A stretch of DNA of 9,048 bases from the NCBI GenBank assembly GCA_964404765.1, contig CAYOLL010000223.1, positions 1-9,048 of the forward strand, read 5' to 3'. The notes under the pieces are model-generated. The model searched no databases. It saw nothing but the letters and a program-made list of their open reading frames with translations, and was not told the DNA's origin. Position numbers and translations under genes: made by a program. Positions 1-5,693 of this stretch are shown here, piece after piece. The stretch comes from CAYOLL01 sp964404765 [NCBI: uncultured Gemmatimonadota bacterium]. GTDB lineage: Bacteria; 4572-55. Positions within the stretch are counted from its first letter, which is position 1; every line of letters starts with the position of its first letter.

Positions 1-159
1 CAGCGGTCGGCTTTCAGCAGTCGTAAAGCTTTCAGCCGTCAGCGGTCGGCTTTCAGGCTTTGGCTCAACGGATGCTTGCGGAATGCTGATTGCGGATTGC
101 TGAAAGCTGACCACTGAAAGCTGACTACTGAAAGCTGAAGACTGACCGCTGTTTGCTGA
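1..159. repeat. Inverted heptad array (TCAGNNN / NNNCTGA) in kinase linker
   Basis: From 76 to 159 the plus strand divides into twelve consecutive 7-mers, most ending CTGA (97, 104, 111, 118, 125, 132, 139 and 153), with AAGCTGA at 104, 118 and 132. The left part carries the complementary unit TCAG or TCGG at 7, 14, 32, 39, 46 and 53, also mostly at 7-bp spacing, and a 17-bp direct repeat (1-17 and 40-56). The two arms are therefore inverted relative to each other and could fold as a long imperfect hairpin. The array runs off the left edge. It lies in the kinase coding sequence after the ATPase domain and reads through as a Ser/Ala/Glu/Pro-rich linker with no stop. Confidence 0.85.
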
Positions 160-3100
160 CGGCAGCATCACCGTAAACAGCGAGCCTTCGCCCGGCTTCG
201 ACGCAACCGAAATCTTACCACCGTGCAATTCCACCAGATTTTTGGTGATGGCCAGACCCAGGCCGGTGCCGCCGTATTCGCGAGCCACAGAGCCGTCAGC
301 TTGCACAAACGACTTGAAGATTTCCTCTAACTTATCGGCGGCAATGCCGATGCCCGTGTCGGCTACGCCGATAGTTAATAGTTTAGAGTTAACAGTTGGT
401 AGTTGCTGCTCGGAACTATTCACTATTAACGCTTCACTATTAACTGTTACGCTGCCTTTTTCCGTGAATTTAATCGCATTCCCCACCAAATTCTGGATGA
501 TTTGCTGCAAACGGTTTTCATCAGCCAACAGCGCCGGCAAGTCGGGGCTGACGGCGTTGATCAGCTTCAAGTCTTTTTTGCCGACCAGCGGCTGCGACAA
601 CGCCAGCACAAACTCCACAATGGCATGAAGATTAACCGGCTTAAGGCTGAGTTCGATGCGGTTGTCGATCATCTTGGAAAAGTCCAAAATGTCGTTGACC
701 AGATTGGACAGGCGGCGGCCGCTGACGCTGATCATCTTTAAATCAAGATGCGCTTTGCCCGGCAGCGCTCCTGCCGCCCCGTCCATTAACGATTCGGCCA
801 GCCCGATGATGCCGTTGAGCGGCGTGCGCAATTCATGGCTGGTATTGGCCAGAAACTCGTCCTTGAGCTTGTCCGTCCGGCGCAGTTGTTCGGCGATGGC
901 CTGCTCGCGCTCCAATTCTTTTTGTTTGCGCTCGACTTTAAGTTGCTCATAGCGCACAAAACCGACAATCGCCACAATCAGCAGCATGGCGTAAAGGGTG
1001 TACGCCCACCAGGTTCTCCATGGCGGCGGCAAGATGGTGACTTTAAGACGCGCGCCTATCGTGTTCCATACACCATCGTCATTGGAGGCCTTTACATGGA
1101 AGGTATAAGTTCCGTGCGGCACATTGGTGTAGGTCGCCCGGCGATATTTGTAGTCCGTCTCGTTCCACTCTTTATCAAAACCTTCCAATTTATAAGCAAA
1201 GCGATTCTTGGCGGATTGGCGATAGTTGAGCGCCGAAAACTCAAAACCAAAAATGTAGTCGGTATAATCGAGGATCAGGCGGTCGAAGCTTTCGGGATGG
1301 CGGGGCAGGGTGATCATCTCTTTACCGTGAACTTTATACTTGGCAAGGGTGAATTCGCCCCTGGCCGCGTAGCGCGGATCGACCTTGAGTTCTTTGTTGA
1401 AATAGAGCATCCGGGTCAACACAACCGGCGGGATATCGGCATTGCCGCGAATGCTGTCCGGATGGAACAGGGTCAGGCCGTTTGTCCCGCCAAAACACAT
1501 TAGCCCGTCGCGGGCCAGGCAGGCGGCGCCCCGGGTAAACTGATTGTCCTGCAAACCGTCTTGCTTATCAAATTTGGCAAAGGTCTTGGTGGCCGGATCA
1601 AAACAATTCAGCCCGTTTTGTGTGCTGATCCAGATGCGGCCATGGCCGTCCGGCAACAGGCCGGCAATGCCGTCATCCGAAAGACCGTCGCTCTCGTAAT
1701 AGACGCTGAAAACATGCGTTTTGAGATCATAATAGTTGAGACCGTTGTAGGTGCCGATCCACAAACCGGCCCGGTCTTCCAGCAGACAAGTCACCTGATT
1801 GCTGCCCAGGGAGCTCGTGTTGGTCGTAAAGCGTTTGAAATTATTGTGATCCGGTTGATAAAGGTTGAGTCCGCCGCCATTTGTGCCCGCCCAAATATTG
1901 CCGGCGGAATCTTCCAGCAACGTAAAAACGCTGTTATTACCAAGCGAGGTTGAATCCGCTTCGTTGTGCGTAAAATGTTCGAAGGTTTTTTGGCGTGGAT
2001 CAAAGCGGTCCAATCCGCCGCCGAACGTCCCGATCCATAACATTTGCCGGCGATCCATCAACAAAGAAAGGATGCCGTCATTACCTAAAGAATTCGGATT
2101 CTTTGGATCGTGCCGGAAGACGGTAAATTTTCCGGTAATGGGGTCCCGATAATTCAGCCCGCCGCCATTGGCGCCGACCCATAACCCGCCGGCGGAGTCT
2201 TCAACCAGGTCCAGCACCCGGTTACTCGAAAGCGAAGCAGGATTGTCCGGCGCATTTATAAAATGGGAGAAGCGCTTTTCGCGCCGATCCCACAGATTCA
2301 ACCCGCCTTCCCACAGGCCGATCCAGATATCGCCCTGCCGATCTTCCAAAAGGGTCGTGACGCGGTTTTTGCTCAAACTATTGGTGTTCGTCGGATCATG
2401 GCGGAAATGCCAAAAAGCAAAAGACAGCGGGTCTAAACGATTGAGACCGCCGCCATACGTGCCGAGCCAGAGCTGGCCGAAATGATCCTCCGCAATTACA
2501 TTGACGGAGTTGTGACTCAGGCTGTACGGATCTTCCGCCCGATTTTGAATGCGCATGAAGCGCACAACCGGCGGATTGCCGGCGCTTGCCGCAAATGGAA
2601 TGACCCGATTTAAACCGCCCCCGGTGCAAATCCAAAGACCGCCCGCGCTGTCTTCAAAAATGCTGTACACGTCGTCATTGCTCAAACTCTCGGAATCGTT
2701 CGGATCAAACCGATAGCGCGCAAACCGGCCGCTGCTGCCGTCCAGCAAATTTAATCCGCCGCGCGTGCCCACCCACAAGCGGCCTCCGGAATCACAGAAG
2801 AGCGCGTTCACCATATTATGGCTCAGACTGTGCGGATCGTCCGGCTGATTTTTAAAATGCTGAAATTGCCCGGTGCGCGGGTCCAGGCGATTTAAACCCC
2901 CGTCAGTCGTGCCGATCCACAAAAATCCGGCGGCGTCTTTACATAAGGCGGTGGTGTTGTCGGCGCTGAGACTGTTGGCCCGGTCGGGCAGGTTTTTGTA
3001 ACTCAGGCTCCGTCCGGTTTGGGGATCAAAGCGATTCAATCCGGCCGCGCTGCTGATCCATAAAATATCCTTGTCGATTAGAATACCGTGAATTTCATTG

Positions 3101-3492
3101 TTACTTAGACTATTGTCGCCCGGTTGATGCTTATAGCGCCGAAACCGATCGGTGGCCCGGTCAAACCGATTGAGTCCGTCGTGCGTTCCGACCCACAAAG
3201 CGCCGGAGGCGTCCTCAACAAGCGCCGATATCCAATCGTGGCTGATGCTGGCGCTGTCGGCCGGATCGGGCCGATAGTTTGTAAAGGTGTAACCGTCGAA
3301 CTTACTTAAGCCGTTGTTCGTTCCAAACCACATGTAACCCTGGCGATCCTGACAAATCACATTCAGGGTCATGCCGGGCAGGCCGTTCTCCATCCCAAGA
3401 CGCTCAAAGCGCAGGTTGACCGGCTGACCGTATCCGCTCAGCGGGCCCAGCAGCAGGCAAAGCAAGACAAATTCAGTTCTGTAACGCGCCAT
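1..3492 (-). CDS. Two-propeller sensor histidine kinase, probably hybrid (HTCS-like); 3' end outside window
   Basis: Inner-membrane sensor kinase: an extracytoplasmic propeller sensor should drive autophosphorylation of a cytoplasmic histidine. Reading from ATG at 3492, no stop occurs in 1164 codons. Residues 1-24 form a signal peptide (hydrophobic VLLCLLLGPL). About 14 Reg_prop repeats of roughly 45 residues follow (residues 30-680; each has LWIGT-like and GGLNRFDP-like motifs and mostly ends SLS), enough for two seven-bladed propellers. A Y_Y_Y domain (about 745-818), one transmembrane helix (about 825-846) and a coiled linker lead to HisKA with SHELRTPLNGI, phospho-acceptor His886. HATPase_c shows the N box (about 993-1010), DTGIGI (1045-1050) and GGTGLGLAI (1074-1082). 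After residue 1110 comes a low-complexity linker, as expected before a receiver domain, which is not visible. GAGGAT lies 10 nt before the start. Two repeat arrays lie within the frame. The ligand is unknown; the family often senses carbohydrates. Confidence 0.95.
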   Translation of the reverse strand, partial: MARYRTEFVLLCLLLGPLSGYGQPVNLRFERLGMENGLPGMTLNVICQDRQGYMWFGTNNGLSKFDGYTFTNYRPDPADSASISHDWISALVEDASGALWVGTHDGLNRFDRATDRFRRYKHQPGDNSLSNNEIHGILIDKDILWISSAAGLNRFDPQTGRSLSYKNLPDRANSLSADNTTALCKDAAGFLWIGTTDGGLNRLDPRTGQFQHFKNQPDDPHSLSHNMVNALFCDSGGRLWVGTRGGLNLLDGSSGRFARYRFDPNDSESLSNDDVYSIFEDSAGGLWICTGGGLNRVIPFAASAGNPPVVRFMRIQNRAEDPYSLSHNSVNVIAEDHFGQLWLGTYGGGLNRLDPLSFAFWHFRHDPTNTNSLSKNRVTTLLEDRQGDIWIGLWEGGLNLWDRREKRFSHFINAPDNPASLSSNRVLDLVEDSAGGLWVGANGGGLNYRDPITGKFTVFRHDPKNPNSLGNDGILSLLMDRRQMLWIGTFGGGLDRFDPRQKTFEHFTHNEADSTSLGNNSVFTLLEDSAGNIWAGTNGGGLNLYQPDHNNFKRFTTNTSSLGSNQVTCLLEDRAGLWIGTYNGLNYYDLKTHVFSVYYESDGLSDDGIAGLLPDGHGRIWISTQNGLNCFDPATKTFAKFDKQDGLQDNQFTRGAACLARDGLMCFGGTNGLTLFHPDSIRGNADIPPVVLTRMLYFNKELKVDPRYAARGEFTLAKYKVHGKEMITLPRHPESFDRLILDYTDYIFGFEFSALNYRQSAKNRFAYKLEGFDKEWNETDYKYRRATYTNVPHGTYTFHVKASNDDGVWNTIGARLKVTILPPPWRTWWAYTLYAMLLIVAIVGFVRYEQLKVERKQKELEREQAIAEQLRRTDKLKDEFLANTSHELRTPLNGIIGLAESLMDGAAGALPGKAHLDLKMISVSGRRLSNLVNDILDFSKMIDNRIELSLKPVNLHAIVEFVLALSQPLVGKKDLKLINAVSPDLPALLADENRLQQIIQNLVGNAIKFTEKGSVTVNSEALIVNSSEQQLPTVNSKLLTIGVADTGIGIAADKLEEIFKSFVQADGSVAREYGGTGLGLAITKNLVELHGGKISVASKPGEGSLFTVMLPSANSGQSSAFSSQLSVVSFQQSAISIPQASVEPKPESRPLTAESFTTAESRPL
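373..445. repeat. Palindromic heptad array (AGTTNNN x5 / NNNAACT x5) inside HATPase domain
   Basis: The left arm has AGTT at 373, 380, 387, 394 and 401, exactly every 7 bp. The right arm has its complement AACT, or one-base variants, at 414, 421, 428, 435 and 442, again exactly every 7 bp. Read outward-in, both arms begin AGTTAAT. The arms are separated by about 6 bp and can form an imperfect hairpin. The array encodes part of the stretch between the ATPase N box (ending near residue 1010) and the G1 box DTGIGI (1045), giving VNSEALIVNSSEQQ and LPTVNSKLLTIGVA. It keeps the frame and appears to lengthen a loop that is variable in this fold. Confidence 0.85.
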
Positions 3493-3558
3493 GAATCATT
3501 ATCCTCGTAATTTCATCGTTCTTTCAAGAATCTTCAAGCGCTTTGCTTCTTAAGGGAC

Positions 3559-3798
3559 GTGTATTAAATAACTTCCGCATTTCAAGCCCCATCGGGGCGA
3601 CCTGTTTGTAGGATCGGCGCCCGGAAAGAGCCGTACAGCCCCATCGGGGCGACCCGTTTAATGGATACAATTTTTCATCAACCTCACGGGCCGCCCCGAT
3701 GGGGCTAATTCGGAACGGGCTCGCTTTCTACAAACGGGCCGCCCTTACAGGGCTTGAGAACCGGTCTATCATCCAAATGCGGAAGTTATTTAATACAC
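3559..3798. mobile_element. 240-bp MITE-like element with perfect 24-bp terminal inverted repeats
   Basis: Positions 3559-3582 (beginning GTGTATTAAATAACTTCC) are the exact reverse complement of 3775-3798. Just outside, a weaker complementarity continues (CTTAAGGGA on the left, CTTAGGA on the reverse complement of the right), so the ancestral arms may be about 33 bp. The interior is non-coding and consists mainly of four GCCCC palindromes in +,+,-,- order, making the whole element a long nested inverted repeat. No target-site duplication is obvious and no transposase is in the window. It sits 66 bp upstream of the kinase start. It could be a non-autonomous mobile element, a composite of REP-like units, or a conserved cruciform; the sequence alone does not decide. 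Confidence 0.65.
3585..3755. repeat. REP-like GCCCCATCGGGGC cluster 1 (four units, +,+,-,-)
   Basis: Unit consensus is AGCCCCATCGGGGCGRCC followed by a CGTTTGTAG or CGTTTA tail. Units lie at 3585-3610 (+, GTTTGTA tail), 3637-3660 (+, GTTTA tail), 3686-3706 (-) and 3727-3755 (-, tail GTTTGTAGAAA, core degenerated to GCCCTTACAGGGC when read on the plus strand). Each core is itself a small palindrome. The order gives outer and inner pairs that can base-pair, resembling REP/BIME elements, but no RAYT-type transposase is seen here. The units fill the interior of the 240-bp inverted-repeat element. Confidence 0.8.
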
Positions 3799-3826
3799 AA
3801 TCCTAAGCTGACATGTGATAAGTGTG

Positions 3827-3954
3827 AAATTTGGCATCTATGCCGCCGGAATAGACCCTAAGGGTTTGCTTTTTAACCCTTAGGGTTTGGCACAACCGAC
3901 GGGAAACCCTAAGGGTTGAAAGAAAAACCCTTAGGGTGACAACATGCCAAATTT
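3827..3954. repeat. Four CCCTAAGGG/CCCTTAGGG palindromes bounded by an 11-bp inverted repeat
   Basis: The palindromes lie at 3855-3865, 3875-3887, 3905-3917 and 3926-3937. Their centres alternate CCCTAAGGG, CCCTTAGGG, CCCTAAGGG, CCCTTAGGG, and they are mostly extended by flanking AA/TT. The block is enclosed by AAATTTGGCAT (3827-3837) and its exact reverse complement (3944-3954). The frame on the minus strand translates this block as a recurring TLRV motif, which comes from the DNA repeat. Function unknown. It could be a small mobile repeat, a protein-binding array or a structured RNA. Confidence 0.75.
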
Positions 3955-3978
3955 GTCGCTTGGAACGGAGTAACATGC

Positions 3979-4044
3979 CGGAGTCATGACGCGCCGGAGC
4001 ATTGGAGTTGCAAGTATCCATAATTCCAAAACGCCATGACTCCG
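3979..4044. repeat. CGGAGTCATG inverted repeat
   Basis: CGGAGTCATG at 3979-3988 is matched by its reverse complement at 4035-4044; the match continues imperfectly inwards (ACGCG against GCG). Within the arms, GGA (3996, 4004) and TCCA (4017, 4025) recur at 8-bp spacing. A similar GCCGGAGTCGTGA occurs at about 8294-8306, in the intergenic DNA upstream of the amylase, so this may be a dispersed family. Confidence 0.5.
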
Positions 4045-4141
4045 ATTCAAAAAGTGTAACTTCGCAAAATTTGCCGCAGTAGCGAACGCAAATTGACATT
4101 AGACATCTTTCCAAAATAAATCCTGCTGCGACGCGGTTTTT

Positions 4142-4327
4142 AGCCCCATTGGGGCGGTCCGTTTGTAGAAAAGCGAACCCAACCGAACCCGACCCGACAG
4201 ATAGCCCCATCGGGGCGGCCCGTTTAACCGCGACGACACCGGTCATGCTTCACGGGTCGCCCCGATGGGGCTTATCACAGCTATGTTTTTGCGTATTTTT
4301 CTACAAACAGCTTGCCCCTACGGGGCA
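4142..4327. repeat. REP-like GCCCCATCGGGGC cluster 2 (four units, +,+,-,-)
   Basis: Units lie at 4142-4170 (+, GTTTGTAGAA tail), 4203-4226 (+, GTTTA tail), 4251-4272 (-) and 4296-4327 (-, TACAAAC side, core GCCCCTACGGGGC). The order, orientation and tail types are the same as in cluster 1, with the long GTTTGTAG tail on outer units and the short tail on inner units. This suggests a fixed four-unit element and not random accumulation. The 24-bp terminal repeats of cluster 1 are absent. The cluster sits between the WG gene stop and the CCCTAAGGG block. Confidence 0.8.
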
Positions 4328-4381
4328 AAAAAACATAGATAAACTTGATCGAGTTTCAAAATTTAATTGGAAAGATGTCTA

Positions 4382-5371
4382 TTACTTAACAGGCTCCCAG
4401 ATAAATTTGCCCTGTCTATCGATATAGCCGATTTTGTCGCCGGATTTGACCCAGGCCAGGCCGTTGGAAAAGGCAATGGCATCGTCAAATACCCGTTTCA
4501 GTTCGGCATTAATAACGGTTTTACCGGTCTTGTCGATAAACAGCCAAATATCGCGATATTTAACATGGGCGAGTCCCTCACTAAAATTGGCGGCCCAATC
4601 AAATTTTGGGTTGATCGTAATCGCGCCTTTGGCATCGATATAACCCCAACGGCCGCCCAGACTGACCGGCGCTAAATCTTCTTTAAAACCCCAGGCTTCG
4701 GTAAACTGCGGCTCAATCACCATGTTTCCATCAACATCCACATAGCCCCAAACATCGTCGACCAAAACAGCGGCCCGATTTTCCGAAAACGAGTTGACTT
4801 CATAATATTTAGGCGCGATGACCATTTTCCCTGCGGCGTCAATAAAGCCCCACAGCCCATCTACCTGCACCGCGGCGCGACCATTCATAAACGACCAGGC
4901 TTGTTGATAAACCGGTTCAATGACCAATTGCCCGGTTTTGTCGATAAATCCCCACTTGCTGTCGGCTTGCACGGCGGCCTTACCCTCGTTGAATGACCAG
5001 CCGGAGGCATACTTTAGTTCAATCGTCATCTTGCCGGTTGGATCAATGTAGCCACTTTTACTGCCCTTTTTCACCCAGGCCAAGCCATCGGAAAATGAAT
5101 AAACTTCATCATACTCCGGCTTAATTGCCAGCTTGCCTCCGGCGTCCATAAACCCCCATTTCCCATCTTTGGCCACCGCAGCCATGCCTTCAAAATATGA
5201 CCAGCCATGGTCATATTGCGACGGCACGACAAGCTTGCCTTTGACATCAATATAGCCGCTTTTGCCATCTTTAATAACTGGAAAAAGCAAGGGTTTATCC
5301 CCGGCAAATGCGTTCAGTGCGCCGGCGCCGACAATTAAAACACAGACAGCTAAAATTCGCTTTGATAACAT
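4382..5371 (-). CDS. Secreted WG-repeat protein (nine repeats)
   Basis: A 329-residue exported protein made almost wholly of WG (beta) repeats; the family is widespread in bacteria and has no established biochemical activity. Residues 1-24 are a signal peptide ending AFAG. The repeat core (K/x)WG(Y/F)(I/M)D starts at residues 37, 71, 105, 139, 173, 207, 241 and 275, exactly every 34 residues, with a ninth at 313. Each unit runs roughly WGYIDxxGKxVIxPxYxxxxxFxEGxAAV. Repeats 1 and 3 have SG in place of WG, repeat 8 has WL and repeat 9 IG. An AAAAGGAG ribosome binding site lies 7 nt before the ATG, which fixes the start. A palindrome sits in the leader. The gene is flanked by the amylase upstream and the kinase downstream but is separated from both, so it is probably its own unit. 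Likely periplasmic or surface located; a binding or scaffold role is inference. Confidence 0.93.
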   Translation of the reverse strand: MLSKRILAVCVLIVGAGALNAFAGDKPLLFPVIKDGKSGYIDVKGKLVVPSQYDHGWSYFEGMAAVAKDGKWGFMDAGGKLAIKPEYDEVYSFSDGLAWVKKGSKSGYIDPTGKMTIELKYASGWSFNEGKAAVQADSKWGFIDKTGQLVIEPVYQQAWSFMNGRAAVQVDGLWGFIDAAGKMVIAPKYYEVNSFSENRAAVLVDDVWGYVDVDGNMVIEPQFTEAWGFKEDLAPVSLGGRWGYIDAKGAITINPKFDWAANFSEGLAHVKYRDIWLFIDKTGKTVINAELKRVFDDAIAFSNGLAWVKSGDKIGYIDRQGKFIWEPVK

Positions 5372-5406
5372 ACGCCTACTCCTTTTAAATTTAAATTGAT
5401 GCAGGA

Positions 5407-5487
5407 AACCTTGCGAAGGTTAAACTTGTTGCGGAGTCAGTCTTTTCAAGGTTTGCTGAATTCCCCAACGTGAATCTTCGCAAGGTT
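5407..5487. repeat. AACCTTGCGAAGGTT palindrome and inverted copy in WG leader
   Basis: Positions 5407-5421 read AACCTTGCGAAGGTT, with perfect 6-bp arms around GCG. Positions 5473-5487 read AATCTTCGCAAGGTT, the reverse complement of the first with one mismatch. The two can pair as a 15-bp stem, or each can fold alone. The copy nearer the gene ends about 20 bp upstream of the WG ribosome binding site, so it is probably transcribed in the leader. It could be a REP-like repeat, an operator or a leader hairpin. Confidence 0.6.
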
Positions 5488-5500
5488 ATTTTGTAATGTA

Positions 5501-5541
5501 AAATGAAAAAGGCAAACCGGAGCGCTTTCCCGATTTGCCTT
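5501..5541 (-). terminator. Rho-independent terminator of the amylase unit
   Basis: On the minus strand, AAGGCAAATCGG (5541-5530) pairs with CCGGTTTGCCTT (5520-5509): a 12-bp stem with one U-G pair and a 9-nt loop, followed by TTTTTCATTTT. It lies about 150 nt beyond the amylase stop and upstream of the WG gene, so it separates the two transcripts. On the plus strand the hairpin is not followed by T residues. Confidence 0.8.
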
Positions 5542-5632
5542 AAAAAATGCTGATTTTGGGTAACCGTTTTTGCCTGAAATAATGGGGAATGACAGAGCGC
5601 TGAATCCGTGGATTTGATCGAATTTCTAAACA

Positions 5633-5652
5633 TCCAATACTCCACAACTCCA
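5633..5652. repeat. Short octad repeat (TCCA every 8 bp)
   Basis: TCCA occurs at 5633, 5641 and 5649, exactly 8 bp apart, in the 3' flank of the amylase. Read on the minus strand this is TGGAGTTG, TGGAGTAT, TGGATGTT. It is too short to be more than suggestive, but the same spacing recurs weakly at 3996-4028. Confidence 0.35.
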
Positions 5653-5693
5653 GCTTCAAAAGGTTAACCGATAAATGAAAATTGCCGCCAAAC

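Larger units (their letters stand above)
3493..4381. other. 889-bp gene-free, repeat-rich intergenic region
   Basis: No convincing gene lies between the WG-repeat gene and the kinase. The open frames here are made of palindromic repeats and lack a domain or a good ribosome binding site. The kinase leader occupies about 3493-3558. From there the region holds, in order, a 240-bp inverted-repeat element, a block of CCCTAAGGG palindromes, a CGGAGTCATG inverted repeat and a second GCCCC palindrome cluster. No clear promoter for the kinase could be picked out. The WG gene's 3' flank has no obvious terminator of its own; the nearest hairpin is the GCCCC unit at about 4311-4327, and it has no T-tract on the correct side. 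Confidence 0.7.
5372..5693. other. 322-bp intergenic region: WG leader, terminator and short repeats
   Basis: This non-coding stretch contains the WG gene ribosome binding site (5379-5386), an AACCTTGCGAAGGTT palindrome with its inverted copy, the amylase terminator and a small octad repeat near the amylase stop. The short frames across it have no recognisable domain. Confidence 0.7.

Noticed and set aside
373-445. Frameshift or assembly error in the kinase ATPase domain
   Set aside because: The frame continues correctly from the N box into DTGIGI and the G2 box with no stop or shift.
835-1953. Plus-strand open frames opposite the kinase
   Set aside because: They lie antisense to the Y_Y_Y, propeller and kinase domains and show no family resemblance.
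3855-3937. Telomere-like CCCTAA repeats
   Set aside because: The units are separated palindromes and not tandem hexamers, and the context is clearly bacterial.
3803-4246. 147-codon open frame on the minus strand
   Set aside because: Its TLRV repeats are a translation of the CCCTAAGGG palindromes and its N-terminal part crosses GCCCC units; no domain and no good ribosome binding site.
3585-4327. CRISPR array
   Set aside because: The repeats are inverted as well as direct, irregularly spaced, themselves palindromic, and no cas gene is present.
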